DNA of 64,000 nt from contig NZ_BORO01000005.1 of the NCBI RefSeq assembly GCF_018333215.1, positions 123,760 through 187,759 of the forward strand, read 5' to 3'. Positions 43,787-53,270 of this stretch are shown one piece after another. Both the position numbers and the translations under genes were made by a program. Under the pieces are notes generated by a model. It had not been told where the DNA came from and made no database searches. It saw only the letters and a list, made by a program, of their open reading frames with translations. The stretch comes from Oceanobacillus sp. J11TS1. GTDB lineage: Bacteria > Bacillota > Bacilli > Bacillales > Amphibacillaceae. Within the stretch, counting starts at the first letter, position 1. Every line of letters begins with the position of its first letter.

Positions 43787-45142
43787 ATGGAAAACTTTAC
43801 AATTTGGTCATTAATGATAGATATTAGCATTATTTCGGGATTACTTATTGTCGGAACGATTTTACGGGCAAAAGTGAAATGGATTCAATCTTTATTCTTA
43901 CCAGCAAGTATGATTGCTGGATTTCTCGGGCTTGCTTTTGGTCCAAGCGGGTTAGGGCTCTTACCTTTTTCCGAACAATTTAGCAGCTATCCTACTTTAT
44001 TAATCGCGGTTATTTTTGGAGCGATTCCAATCGGCGCTGCTAAAGTACAGTTATCAGAGGTATTTCATCGTGTTCGCGATATGTTCTCTTACTCTCTTAT
44101 CCTGACCTTATCCATGTGGGGAGCAGGCGTCCTATTTGCTTTACTTCTTTTAAATCCTATATTCAAAGACCTGCCTAGTGGATTTGGACTTATTTTAGGA
44201 GCAGGTTTTCTAGGAGGTCATGGCACCGCAGCTGCTATCGGGGAAGGTTTGGCGCATGCAGGCTGGGAAGAGGCAATGGATTTGGGCATGACTTCTGCAA
44301 CAGTAGGGATTCTAGTCGCCGTTTTAGGCGGTTTATTTCTTATTAAACGAAGTACAGAAAAGGGAGAAACAAAATTTATTACAAGCTTTAAAGATCTTCC
44401 TACCGAACTAAAATCTGGACTAATGCCAAAATCTAAACGTTCTTCTATGGGAGAAGAAACCGTATCGTCTAATTCGATTGATCCGCTTGTACTGCATTTA
44501 GCTGTTATTGCCTTTATCATTGGCATATCCTATTGGCTGACAAATATCTTGACTGAATTAATACCTGCTGTTTCCATTCCGCTATTCAGTGTTGCGTTCA
44601 TATTAGGTTTAGCCTTTCAAGGAATCAGCCGCAAACTAAAAGCAGATAAATACATTGATGGCCGCGTGATGGGACGTATCGGCGGAACAGCTACCGATTA
44701 CCTTGTCGCTTTTGGTATTGCTTCGATTAATATTACGGTGGTTATGGATTACGCATTACCGCTGATTTTGTTATTTGCCTTTGGGACACTGTGGGCTTAT
44801 ATCCTATTCCGTTTTGTCGGTCCAAATATATTTAGAGATTTCTGGATGGAAAAATCTATTTTTGGCTGGGGATGGAGTACCGGTACCGTTGCCATGGGAC
44901 TTGCGCTTTTACGAATTGTTGACCCTGAGCTGAAAAGTCGGACACCAGAAGACTATGCACTGGGCTATGTAGGGGTTGCACCTGTTGATATCGTTATTGT
45001 CACCTTTGCACCGATTCTTTTCGCTCTTGGGTTCACATGGATGATTCCAATAGTACTCTTGCTTGGCACCGTAGCTGTTATTATTATTTACAAAAAAGCA
45101 GGCTGGTGGGGACAAGGCAAGAAAGAAAACACACCGAGCTAG
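43787..45142 (+). CDS. gltS: sodium/glutamate symporter family protein (GltS-like)
   Basis: A 451-residue membrane protein with 10-12 helices. Two inverted halves each hold a glycine/alanine-rich re-entrant loop: GAGFLGGHGTAAAIGEGLA in the first, and GWGWSTGTVAMGLALLR in the second. This is the ESS (GltS) pattern of Na+-coupled glutamate carriers. The AAGGAGG site is about 13 nt from the ATG, farther than usual. Strong terminator follows. The substrate could be another dicarboxylate. Confidence 0.85.
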   Translation: MENFTIWSLMIDISIISGLLIVGTILRAKVKWIQSLFLPASMIAGFLGLAFGPSGLGLLPFSEQFSSYPTLLIAVIFGAIPIGAAKVQLSEVFHRVRDMFSYSLILTLSMWGAGVLFALLLLNPIFKDLPSGFGLILGAGFLGGHGTAAAIGEGLAHAGWEEAMDLGMTSATVGILVAVLGGLFLIKRSTEKGETKFITSFKDLPTELKSGLMPKSKRSSMGEETVSSNSIDPLVLHLAVIAFIIGISYWLTNILTELIPAVSIPLFSVAFILGLAFQGISRKLKADKYIDGRVMGRIGGTATDYLVAFGIASINITVVMDYALPLILLFAFGTLWAYILFRFVGPNIFRDFWMEKSIFGWGWSTGTVAMGLALLRIVDPELKSRTPEDYALGYVGVAPVDIVIVTFAPILFALGFTWMIPIVLLLGTVAVIIIYKKAGWWGQGKKENTPS

Positions 45143-45161
45143 TACGCTTGGTGTGTTTTTT
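45128..45161 (+). terminator. terminator of gltS
   Basis: AACACACC-AGC / GCT-GGTGTGTT stem with a following T run. Confidence 0.88.
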
Positions 45162-45294
45162 ATGTTCTATATTATAAATTCCTCTTTAATGGCAGAAACA
45201 ATATTGTCAGATTATACCACTGCTATTCTCTCTCATTTAATGTTTAGGAAATCATTCATGGCCGGACGATTCTCCGTAAAAGGGAGATTTCCAT

Positions 45295-45774
45295 CTAAAA
45301 AAGATCAACCATACTATTAGCATAATAGAGCGTGGCCACGGTCAGCAATAATAAAAGAATGCTTTCCGCTTTTCCGCCGGTCCTCGTTGTGATGGGAAAA
45401 CGAATTGTAATCTTTGCAGGATACAATAGCTTAATTCCTTGTTTAGTGGCAGCATCTAATAGAAGATGTGTCATCATACCAATCAATAGACCAGTGGTAA
45501 TTGATGTATTATTGACTAATTTAGGTAAAATAAATGCCATCAAGGCTAAGAATAATAAACTATGTGTGAAAGTTCGATGCCCAAAGATAGTATTTACGAA
45601 TCTGGAAATCACCGGGAACCTCCGTCCAATTTTACTGCCGCTATGACAAATATCTGGAAGTAATCCCCCTGCTGCTCCTGCTGCAATAAACCATTCGGGC
45701 TGAAACTCATTGGTCATCGTAACGATGGCTGTCGTTGCTGTTATACCAGCCATAATATGTGTTTTTCCTGTCAT
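45295..45774 (-). CDS. YdjM-like membrane-bound metal-dependent hydrolase (DUF457), SOS-controlled
   Basis: A 159-residue membrane protein of the LexA-regulated YdjM/DUF457 family. Metal-ligand motifs are MTGKTHIMAG, LLPDICHSGSKIG, GHRTFTHSL and MMTHLLLDAATKQG; three to four helices. ATG at 45774 follows AAAGGAG. A LexA box overlaps the -35 of its promoter, which agrees with SOS control of the E. coli relative. The role in the damage response is unknown. Confidence 0.85.
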   Translation of the reverse strand: MTGKTHIMAGITATTAIVTMTNEFQPEWFIAAGAAGGLLPDICHSGSKIGRRFPVISRFVNTIFGHRTFTHSLLFLALMAFILPKLVNNTSITTGLLIGMMTHLLLDAATKQGIKLLYPAKITIRFPITTRTGGKAESILLLLLTVATLYYANSMVDLF

Positions 45775-45818
45775 GTCCTTTTTCTCCTTTAATATTAAAT
45801 TGCATTCTATAATAATAG

Positions 45819-45847
45819 CATTCCTTCGAGAAAAAGAACATACGTTC
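45819..45847 (-). promoter_or_regulatory. LexA SOS box and promoter
   Basis: GAAC-ATAC-GTTC at 45836-45847 fits the Gram-positive SOS box. On the minus strand TGTTCT serves as -35, then a 17-bp spacer, then TATTAT as -10. Confidence 0.72.
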
Positions 45848-45884
45848 ATAACTTTATTTAATTGTAACTGCATTTAAAGTTTTA

Positions 45885-46238
45885 CTACTTTGTTAACTCA
45901 TAACTTGAATCTAATAGTTGAAAAATCTCCTCATTTGGAACCGAACCGTTCAACACAATACTTATCCAATGTTCCTTATTCATATGATAGGCAGGTAAAA
46001 TTCCATGTTCCTTCCTTAAAATAGTAGCGAGCTCCGGATCACATTTCACATTTAATATTTCTATCTCTCCATCGCCTTCCATACTCAATTTATTTCTGTC
46101 AACATTCATAAGTAATCCATACCATTTGTTATGATGCTTATGCCTGAGTACGGCATATTTCGAGAGTTTAGCCCAAGGATAATCAGGGGCTGTATCGTAT
46201 TTTCTTTTTGCATATTCTAAAATAACTTCCCTGCTCAT
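45885..46238 (-). CDS. MmcQ/YjbR family DNA-binding-like protein
   Basis: A 117-residue MmcQ/YjbR (CyaY-like fold) protein. Typical features: YAKRKYDTAPDYPWAKLSKYA, the WYGLLMNV strand, LNVKCDPELATILR, and ILPAYHMNKEHWISIVL. The function is not established; the family is often called MmcQ-like DNA binding. ATG at 46238 follows AGAAGGGTG; a GTG at 46247 is possible. Confidence 0.9.
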   Translation of the reverse strand: MSREVILEYAKRKYDTAPDYPWAKLSKYAVLRHKHHNKWYGLLMNVDRNKLSMEGDGEIEILNVKCDPELATILRKEHGILPAYHMNKEHWISIVLNGSVPNEEIFQLLDSSYELTK

Positions 46239-46388
46239 AAGTATCACCCTTCTAATCTCGTATATCTAATTCAAATTTTAAGCGGGTTATCATTATTATT
46301 CAATTATTTCGTTTCTTCTTTCTTAAACCACAGTGGTTAACTAGAATTACATTGCATTATGTACGTCCTTTTTATAAAATGCCAAAAG

Positions 46389-46425
46389 GAGCTCAAGCTA
46401 TCTCGCTTTACTTAAGCTCTTTTTT
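46389..46425. terminator. hairpin terminator downstream of cotA
   Basis: GAGCTCAAG and CTTAAGCTC arms (one mismatch) with a T run on the plus strand and a shorter one on the minus strand; works as the cotA end. Confidence 0.6.
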
Positions 46426-46434
46426 GGGTATCAT

Positions 46435-47988
46435 TTAGTGTTCCTCTTCACCATTTTTATCTTCATCTAAAACGATATAAGGCCGCATCATATCATAATC
46501 TTCATGCTCTAAAATATGGCAGTGCCAGACAAATTCACCACTATATGGTGCAAATTTGGCAATTACTCTAGTGATGCTAGCTGCAGGCGCTTCGATGGTA
46601 TCTTTCCAGCCACGGTTATTTGCCGCTGGTGCTCTAGGCGGTCCTGTAAATAGAATTTTTCCATCTTTATTATAACGGTCCAAATCAAACGGCTGGTAAT
46701 CCAACACTTGAAATTGGATAAGGTGAATGTGCATTGGGTGAGAGAAGTTTGTTGTATTTGTAAAAGCCCAAATCTCTGTTGTTCCTAGACGCGGATTTTC
46801 TGTAATTGGATCATGCCAATGTTGATTGTTTAAAAGTAATAATGGACGACCAAATTCATCCTCTGATCCGACTAACTTTAAATAGCGGATTGCAGAAACA
46901 TTATTTTGTTTTAAGGAAGGAATAACAGATAAAGCTGAAGGCAAGTGACTTCTGTCTTTGCCTTGTAAGGGCTTTGTAACACGGAATTGCATAATATTTC
47001 CTGCGTCGTTGTTTGGATCAGCATTCGGACCTAAATCATTTTTTAATACGATAGATTGACCAGCCAATTTTGAAAAATCAATAATAACATCAATTCGTTC
47101 AGCTGGCTGCAAACCGATTTTTTTCATTTCAACAGTATTTCGAAGCAGTCCTCCATCGGAGCCGATTTGCTGAAATGATATATCCGATTCCAACTGTAAT
47201 TGGTAGGATCTTGTATTCGACGCATTCAAGATTCGAAAACGGTACTTTCTTGGTTCGACCTCTAAATATGGCCATGCCTTTCCATTAACTAAAATTGTAT
47301 CACCAACAAATGCGGGTAAAATAGATGGGTTCGGTAGATTCTCCGCTGCTTCATCAGGCTGTGATGGATAAAATAATGAACCATCAGCGTTAAAGCTTCG
47401 GTCTGTAATCATAAGCGGAATTTCATATTCACCATCTGGCAAATTTAATGCTTTCTCCTGCTTATCGCGAAGGATATACATACCTACAAGTCCTGCGTAT
47501 ACATTCAAACGTGTAATTCCCATAGCGTGATCATGATACCAAAGTAGACTTCCACGTTGATGGTTTGGATACGTATAAGTTTTCCTTGAAAAGATAGGTC
47601 CAGTCTCTTGAAAATTATTTGTATACCATGCTTCTGGGTGCCCGTCACTGTCTGGTTTTGTTTCAACACCATGTAAATGGACAACGGTGCGTACAATAGG
47701 AAGCTGATCGAGACCATGAATCGATGTATCAACAGGAAGCAGATGTTTGTTTGGAAGTTGATTTAGCCAAGTCACGTGAACAGGTTCATCACGATTCGCT
47801 TCAATCAGTGGCCCGGGAAATTGACCATTATATCCCCATAAAGTTGTTGCTGGTAAATCACGATGTACCTTACTCCTGAATTGCTTCATCGTAATTTCAT
47901 AATAAGCCCCGTCCTTTGTTTTTTTGTTAGGCTTTAGAGGCTGGATCCCTGGAAGGGCATCAACAAATTTTTCTAGCTTCGGACGCAT
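46435..47988 (-). CDS. cotA: multicopper oxidase, CotA-type spore-coat laccase
   Basis: A 517-residue three-cupredoxin laccase. The four copper motifs are visible: HLHG, WYHDHAMG, HPMHIHL, and the C-terminal HCHILEHEDYDMM with the type 1 copper Cys and axial Met. Length and the absence of a signal peptide match B. subtilis CotA (513 residues), a spore outer-coat enzyme giving brown pigment and oxidising bilirubin and phenolics. Transcription should be sporulation-specific, but I could not fix a promoter upstream. Confidence 0.93.
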   Translation of the reverse strand: MRPKLEKFVDALPGIQPLKPNKKTKDGAYYEITMKQFRSKVHRDLPATTLWGYNGQFPGPLIEANRDEPVHVTWLNQLPNKHLLPVDTSIHGLDQLPIVRTVVHLHGVETKPDSDGHPEAWYTNNFQETGPIFSRKTYTYPNHQRGSLLWYHDHAMGITRLNVYAGLVGMYILRDKQEKALNLPDGEYEIPLMITDRSFNADGSLFYPSQPDEAAENLPNPSILPAFVGDTILVNGKAWPYLEVEPRKYRFRILNASNTRSYQLQLESDISFQQIGSDGGLLRNTVEMKKIGLQPAERIDVIIDFSKLAGQSIVLKNDLGPNADPNNDAGNIMQFRVTKPLQGKDRSHLPSALSVIPSLKQNNVSAIRYLKLVGSEDEFGRPLLLLNNQHWHDPITENPRLGTTEIWAFTNTTNFSHPMHIHLIQFQVLDYQPFDLDRYNKDGKILFTGPPRAPAANNRGWKDTIEAPAASITRVIAKFAPYSGEFVWHCHILEHEDYDMMRPYIVLDEDKNGEEEH

Positions 47989-48537
47989 TCGTATTCACCT
48001 CATTTTCTTTCCTTAAAGTAGTAAATGTAACTAGAAGCAAAAAGGGAAAGGCTAATGTACGGTATAAACGAATTAATTATAATGAATATAACGTTCGGCT
48101 TTTTCCTATACAATGGGTGTTGTCATTCTCATCATTCAAGGAAAACAAGTCCATTTGATTTCACTGCTATGGTTTCGGTTGGAGAAAATGTTATACTTTC
48201 CTCATTAAGGGCATGAATTTTTAATAGATAATGAACTTTTAGTCTTAAAATAGGAGGTGATTCCCACTAACAAAGCAAGTAGCGGTGAGCAAAGGTGTTT
48301 AATAACCGGGAAAAAAGTACGTGCTATTTCTACCGGACTGGAGAAACAACTGTCAAAATTGGCGCGTAGGCCCACGAACATTTCACCAGGAATGGTTTAG
48401 ATGCCTTTAAATGCAGGGAGCCCTTTCGATAGCGCCAGAAAAAACTCGAACCGTGGAGATTAGAAGATTTATTAAGGAAGAAAATGAATGAATCGGCCCT
48501 TGATGGCCTTTCCCTCATTCATACGAGGAGGTGTGTT
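47989..48537. other. intergenic region between cotA and the thioredoxin-like gene
   Basis: About 550 bp. The leftmost 120 bp should hold the cotA sporulation promoter. At 48250-48260 there is a free AGGAGGTGATTCC without a following start codon, so a lost or very short gene is possible. A GAATGA/TCATTC stem (48486-48522) precedes the next gene. Confidence 0.35.
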
Positions 48538-48873
48538 ATGAAAAAAATAAACGAACTGACTACAATAGAAATGGTGGAAGATTTCCTTGATAATCATGAG
48601 CTAAGCTTCCTTTATGTATCCAGACCAGACTGTAGTGTGTGTCACGCTATATTACCCAAGTTAAGGGAATTGCTAGATCATTACCCACTTATCCACTTAG
48701 GGCACATTGATGCTACAAAGGTAGAGGAAGTGGCAGAGAAGTTCCTTATTTTAACGGTTCCAATCATGATGTTTATAATAGACGGTAAGGAATACATTCG
48801 TGAGGACCGCTTCGTTCGTTTTGAACAATTAAATGAAAAGCTGGGTCAAATTTATGAAATGTACACGAAGTAA
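48538..48873 (+). CDS. thioredoxin-like protein
   Basis: A 111-residue thioredoxin-fold protein with a CSVC active site in VSRPDCSVCHAILPKL and the cis-proline in LTVPIMMFI. Related to small Bacillus thioredoxins such as YdbP. The frame is open 18 codons earlier, but ATG at 48538 has GAGGAGGTGTGTT. Probably a cytoplasmic disulfide reductase; partner unknown. Confidence 0.9.
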   Translation: MKKINELTTIEMVEDFLDNHELSFLYVSRPDCSVCHAILPKLRELLDHYPLIHLGHIDATKVEEVAEKFLILTVPIMMFIIDGKEYIREDRFVRFEQLNEKLGQIYEMYTK

Positions 48874-49078
48874 AACATTTCATTTATATAAAACTCGTAT
48901 ATAGAGAAGCCAGCCTTTTCACTTCTTATGTGGATAGACTGGCTCTTTCTATGTTATTTCTAATGAAAAAATTATATGCTCCTAAACGACTCCATTTTCG
49001 TTAATAGTAAACCATTCTTCGCTAAAGCATTTACATATCCCTCTCATATGAATTACAAAAAATAAAGATAGGTATTAA

Positions 49079-50023
49079 TCAGATACCCAGAAATAAGTTA
49101 CCAATTGTCTTAACATCCACATTTCCCCCACTTGCTACTACTCCAATTCGTTTACCTTTAACCGAAAGCTTTTGATATGCTGCTAATGCAACAGCTCCAG
49201 ACGGTTCAACGACAATTTTTAATCGAGTCCAAAGAAAGTACATAGCAGCTTTTATCTCTTCCTCAGAAACAGTTACAAAATCATCAACATAGTTATTAAT
49301 GATAGGAAAGGTAATTTTACCTAATGAGGTTGTATTTAAGCCGTCAGCAATAGAGTTTGGCGTTTTGTTAACTTGTAACGCACCTGTCTTAAATGATTTT
49401 GTTGCATCATCCGCTATAGCAGGTTCCACCCCTATTACCCTACAGTCAGGCAGCAAATATTTTGCACTGATTGCACATCCACTTAACAGTCCGCCACCTC
49501 CGCAAGGTACTAGTAGATAGTCTAGCTCTCCAACTTCTTCAATGAACTCTTTAGCAACTGTACCTTGTCCAAAAATAATTGGTTCCGCATCAAAAGGAGG
49601 GATTAAAGTATAACCAAATTCGTCCATGAGCTCTTGAGCTATTTGCTCCCGTGACTCTCTTAAGCGGTTATATGTTATGATAGAAGCGCCATAATCCTGT
49701 ACAGCGGCAGCCTTAACCTGAGGCGCATCAGCCGGCATTACAACAGTGGCAGGAATATGAAGTATATTACAAGCCAAAGCAGTCGCCATCGCATGATTTC
49801 CAGATGAAAAAGCAATTACTCCCTTATTCCTAGACGCTTTTGAAAGCATACTGATCGCATTATAAGCACCGCGGAATTTAAACGCTCCCATACGTTGGAA
49901 ATTTTCACACTTGAGAAAAATGTGATTTTCCGTTAATTCATCTAAAAGCGTTGACGTAAGTACCGGTGTTTTATGAGCAATCCCATCTAGTCGATTGGCT
50001 GCTTCTACTATTTTTTCAAACAT
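49079..50023 (-). CDS. serine/threonine dehydratase (PLP fold type II)
   Basis: A 314-residue enzyme that deaminates L-threonine/serine or racemises serine-type amino acids. The PLP lysine is in MGAFKFRGAYNA, SSGNHAMA binds the substrate, the phosphate loop is PCGGGGLLSG, and the end has VASGGNVD. There is no C-terminal ACT regulatory domain, so it is the catabolic (TdcB or serine-racemase-like) form, not IlvA. ATG at 50023 has GAGAGGAGAGGTCC; the frame is open upstream. Confidence 0.9.
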   Translation of the reverse strand: MFEKIVEAANRLDGIAHKTPVLTSTLLDELTENHIFLKCENFQRMGAFKFRGAYNAISMLSKASRNKGVIAFSSGNHAMATALACNILHIPATVVMPADAPQVKAAAVQDYGASIITYNRLRESREQIAQELMDEFGYTLIPPFDAEPIIFGQGTVAKEFIEEVGELDYLLVPCGGGGLLSGCAISAKYLLPDCRVIGVEPAIADDATKSFKTGALQVNKTPNSIADGLNTTSLGKITFPIINNYVDDFVTVSEEEIKAAMYFLWTRLKIVVEPSGAVALAAYQKLSVKGKRIGVVASGGNVDVKTIGNLFLGI

Positions 50024-50251
50024 GATGGACCTCTCCTCTCTTCTATTTAAGGCAAAATATACATCTTTTCTCCCTCGTCTTCTATCCAAGTTAAAATGGA
50101 ATGAAGGTAATCAAACTATTGCTAAATTAAGTATCTGGAGCTAATTTATTTCATTTACCTAGGGCCGCATTCTCAGAGAATGGAAGTTATGGTTAATGAA
50201 GGAAGTTATACATTTAGTTTTCTCTAAACAAAAATAAAAAACTTGCTAAAT

Positions 50252-50280
50252 AAAAGCGACACAGGAATATGTCGCTTTTA
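50252..50280 (-). terminator. terminator-like hairpin after the isochorismatase gene
   Basis: AAAAGCGACA / TGTCGCTTTT, 10-bp perfect arms with a 9-nt loop. Confidence 0.75.
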
Positions 50281-50288
50281 ACGTTGTA

Positions 50289-50852
50289 CTATCTATAAGA
50301 ATCATGCGTAGGGCTAAATAAATCTTCATTTGTTTTTCTCACAATGGAAAAATGATCTACATTGTAATGTCCATGAAGTGTGCTGTTATGATGTGCTATG
50401 ATTTGTTCCTGGCTTAAGACATCATTACCCAATGTCGAATGTCCATCACCAACTAATGTAACATCGAATCCGTAAATGGTTGCTGTTCTGACAGCGCTGT
50501 CAATACAATGCTGTGTTTCACATCCCATTATAACAATATGTTTTATTTGCTGGGATTTTAAATATGTTAATAGTCCTGTTCCGTAAAAAGAATTTGTTGC
50601 AGATTTATCAAAGGTTTCTGCTTCTGCAGGCACTTGAATATCTTTGTGAATTTCAAATCCGCTTCCTTTTCCTTCACTAACATCTAGATCCCTTACAAAT
50701 ACAGTAGGTACAGTAGCTTTTCTCGCCTTTTCAATCACTAAATTAATATTGAATATTAGCTGCGATTTTTGAAAGACTGCTTTTCTTTCATGATTACCGT
50801 CGATTAACGCTTGCTGTGCATCAATGATTAATAATGCTTGCTTCAAATTCAT
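50289..50852 (-). CDS. isochorismatase-family cysteine hydrolase
   Basis: A 187-residue alpha/beta hydrolase of the nicotinamidase/isochorismatase group. Catalytic Asp is in LLIIDAQQAL, the Lys in TFDKSATNSFYGT, and the Cys in IMGCETQHCIDSAVR with the preceding cis-peptide. Substrate unknown. GTGGGGA lies close to the ATG. The GNAT gene is 36 bp upstream, so the two may be one transcript. Confidence 0.9.
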   Translation of the reverse strand: MNLKQALLIIDAQQALIDGNHERKAVFQKSQLIFNINLVIEKARKATVPTVFVRDLDVSEGKGSGFEIHKDIQVPAEAETFDKSATNSFYGTGLLTYLKSQQIKHIVIMGCETQHCIDSAVRTATIYGFDVTLVGDGHSTLGNDVLSQEQIIAHHNSTLHGHYNVDHFSIVRKTNEDLFSPTHDSYR

Positions 50853-50888
50853 TCCCCACTTTCAATAGAAAAAAATAGATGTAAATCA

Positions 50889-51383
50889 TCATATTTTTCT
50901 TGAATAACGTAATGAAGTAAACGCTTCTCCTGTACTCGTACACCCTATTCGCTTCTCATGCATCAAGAATCCTTGCGCCTCATAAAACGGAAACCCTTTT
51001 TCATTCCCTTCCTGCACGGATACCCATTGTACTGTAGCCCCTTTGTCTTTCTGTTCTCGTGTTAGCGCATTCAGCAATCGTCTTCCAATTCCCTTATATC
51101 TATATTTTTCATCCACATAAAATACAAAAACCTCACTCACAAGATGATTGGTTATTCCACCGCCAATCACTCCTACAACCCTTGAATCGAGCAACGCAAC
51201 ATGCGTATAAGCTCCTTCTTCTATGTCTACTTTAACGCGTTCGTGGTTATACCAGTCCATTACGTTCTTATTTTGATATTCCTCACTTAACTTCCCTTCT
51301 ACCGTTTGTCTCCAACCAGCAGAACAAATCGCAGCAATAGCCTCTACGTGTTTTGTCGTTGGTTTTATGATAGCTATCTCCAT
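50889..51383 (-). CDS. GNAT family N-acetyltransferase
   Basis: A 164-residue GNAT protein. The acetyl-CoA loop is YRYKGIGRRLLNAL, with the beta4 strand VSEVFVFYVDEKYR before it and NEKGFPFYEAQGF near the C-terminus. Acceptor unknown. ATG at 51383 follows AGGAGGTGTGAAC; the frame starts 12 codons earlier. Confidence 0.92.
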   Translation of the reverse strand: MEIAIIKPTTKHVEAIAAICSAGWRQTVEGKLSEEYQNKNVMDWYNHERVKVDIEEGAYTHVALLDSRVVGVIGGGITNHLVSEVFVFYVDEKYRYKGIGRRLLNALTREQKDKGATVQWVSVQEGNEKGFPFYEAQGFLMHEKRIGCTSTGEAFTSLRYSRKI

Positions 51384-51614
51384 GTTCACACCTCCTATCG
51401 TCAATAAACTCTTACTCATCAGTCTGTTTTAGTTAATTTAACAGAAAGCGCGGGTCGGCACTCGTGACAAATCGCTATGATTGCTGTGTCAATGCTCGGA
51501 GGGATTGATTTAGACCAGAATTAGTGGAGAACAAGATAGACTACCTTATCAAAAGAGCGAAAGATTTATCGTCATTCTGATAAGGCAGGTACTTTTAATC
51601 TTTAAAAAGCAATT

Positions 51615-52424
51615 TCACACCGTTTTTATCCTGTACATCCGCATCGCTTGCAGGCTGCCATCATATTTGAATTTACCCGCTTGTATGAGTGATCGAATTC
51701 GGTACTCAATCCATGCATCTGACAAAATATGTTCAACCTCCCCTAATACGCCTCCAACTACCTGTGCTGTATTTATAAATAGTCCTTCTCCTCTTTCTCG
51801 CTCCAATTTTTTCACATATTTTATAATATATGCATCATCTCTTGTTTCTAACTCATCAATTATTTTCCTTTGTTTCCAAGAACGAACCAAACTGCCACGT
51901 TGAAGTAGTTCTTTTCCCTCCTGTTCGAAGGTTTGCCTCATTTCTTTTGTAATCGAAACATACAAATGATCGTAAAAATGGAGCAACTGCTTCCCATTAC
52001 AATCCCCCGTCATGCGAATGGAAATATCTATATCCTTCCCCTTCATATATTCCTGCATCGCTTGTGCAGTGTTTACTAGCGTCAATTCCACATTTTTATT
52101 TTTTAATAAATAGCAGCTGATCCGTAGACCGATTTGCTCAGAGGCATTTTCACAAGTCCAAATGGTCAGTTTGTCCCCATCTTTTATTTCCGATAATTGT
52201 TTCAGGGCTTCTTGATAAGCGGAACGATTAGCATGGTAGTTCCCTACCTCCCGAAAAGAAGAAGCTTTCCAAACAAAATGTTCCTCTATGCCATCAGGTT
52301 GATGAATATCTCGGATAGGTCCTACAGAAAAGTCAATAGGAGACCCGATTATTTGATGATTTCGCTTACGGAATGCATGCTTTAAACAAGCTGCTGCTGT
52401 ATTTCCAAATATAAGATGTACCAT
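51615..52424 (-). CDS. DUF1835/DUF3658 domain protein
   Basis: A 269-residue protein. The N-terminal DUF1835 part (MVHLIFGNTAAACLKHAF, IDFSVGPIRDI) covers about 120 residues; the C-terminal DUF3658-like part has IEYRIRSLIQAGKF. Both are widespread in Bacillaceae, with no known function. ATG at 52424 follows GGGGGATAGT. Monocistronic. Confidence 0.82.
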   Translation of the reverse strand: MVHLIFGNTAAACLKHAFRKRNHQIIGSPIDFSVGPIRDIHQPDGIEEHFVWKASSFREVGNYHANRSAYQEALKQLSEIKDGDKLTIWTCENASEQIGLRISCYLLKNKNVELTLVNTAQAMQEYMKGKDIDISIRMTGDCNGKQLLHFYDHLYVSITKEMRQTFEQEGKELLQRGSLVRSWKQRKIIDELETRDDAYIIKYVKKLERERGEGLFINTAQVVGGVLGEVEHILSDAWIEYRIRSLIQAGKFKYDGSLQAMRMYRIKTV

Positions 52425-52541
52425 ACTATCCCCCAACATTCCCAGTTTGTAAACTATGTCAATCATGCTTTTATAATATAATAGCAGGTTTTTAACCTTT
52501 ATTTCTACCAGATTATACTACCATCCGTAGATTTTTATTTT

Positions 52542-53270
52542 TTATACGCCTCGCTTATTGCCCCAGACCAATGCATGAACTTGTGGCAGAACACGGACAC
52601 GATTGAGCACAGTCGACGCTACTACTTGGTCGATTAACCATTCATATTTATTTAATAAATGTTGGGATAATTGTTGCGGTTCGATTTCCTCTAAATCATC
52701 ATTTCCCACTTGCAAGAAAAAAGCAACCCCAGGATAACGCTGATGCAGTTTTTCTGCGTAATGAAGATCCTCTTTATCAAAAATTACTACCTTTAAGCTG
52801 GTATTCTCTAATCGCCCATTTCTTTCTAGTTGGTTGATGATGTAATCTAGCTTCTCCCAGTTTGTTTTCATCTTAGAACTTGGCGGTTTAGGAGAAATGG
52901 TAAGATCATCAATTTTTACAAACCAATCCTGATAGCGGCTTCCCTGTGTTTCTAGCGCAACTTCCATACCATTTTCGTGAAGCATATCGACCAAACTGTC
53001 TAAAGCAGATAACAAAGCCGGATTCCCTCCTGAGATTGTGACATGGTCAAACTGGTTACCGCCTATTTCTTTCAACCGCTGCCAAATTTCATCACTCGTC
53101 ATCTGGACGATGTCTTCCTTGGCACTGCCGTCCCATGTAAATGCGGAATCACACCAAGCGCACCGATAATCGCATCCTGCCGTTCTGACAAACATCGTCT
53201 TTCGTCCTACTACCATTCCCTCTCCTTGAATCGTAGGACCAAATATCTCTAAAACCGGTATTTTACGCAT
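52542..53270 (-). CDS. queE: 7-carboxy-7-deazaguanine synthase (QueE)
   Basis: Radical SAM enzyme, 242 residues, making CDG in queuosine biosynthesis. The cluster motif is GCDYRCAWCDSAF (CxxxCxxC), with the substrate region FGPTIQGEG before it and TISGGNP after. ATG at 53270 is used: it overlaps the queD stop by 8 bp and has AAGGGAGTGG. Third gene of queC-queD-queE. Confidence 0.96.
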   Translation of the reverse strand: MRKIPVLEIFGPTIQGEGMVVGRKTMFVRTAGCDYRCAWCDSAFTWDGSAKEDIVQMTSDEIWQRLKEIGGNQFDHVTISGGNPALLSALDSLVDMLHENGMEVALETQGSRYQDWFVKIDDLTISPKPPSSKMKTNWEKLDYIINQLERNGRLENTSLKVVIFDKEDLHYAEKLHQRYPGVAFFLQVGNDDLEEIEPQQLSQHLLNKYEWLIDQVVASTVLNRVRVLPQVHALVWGNKRGV

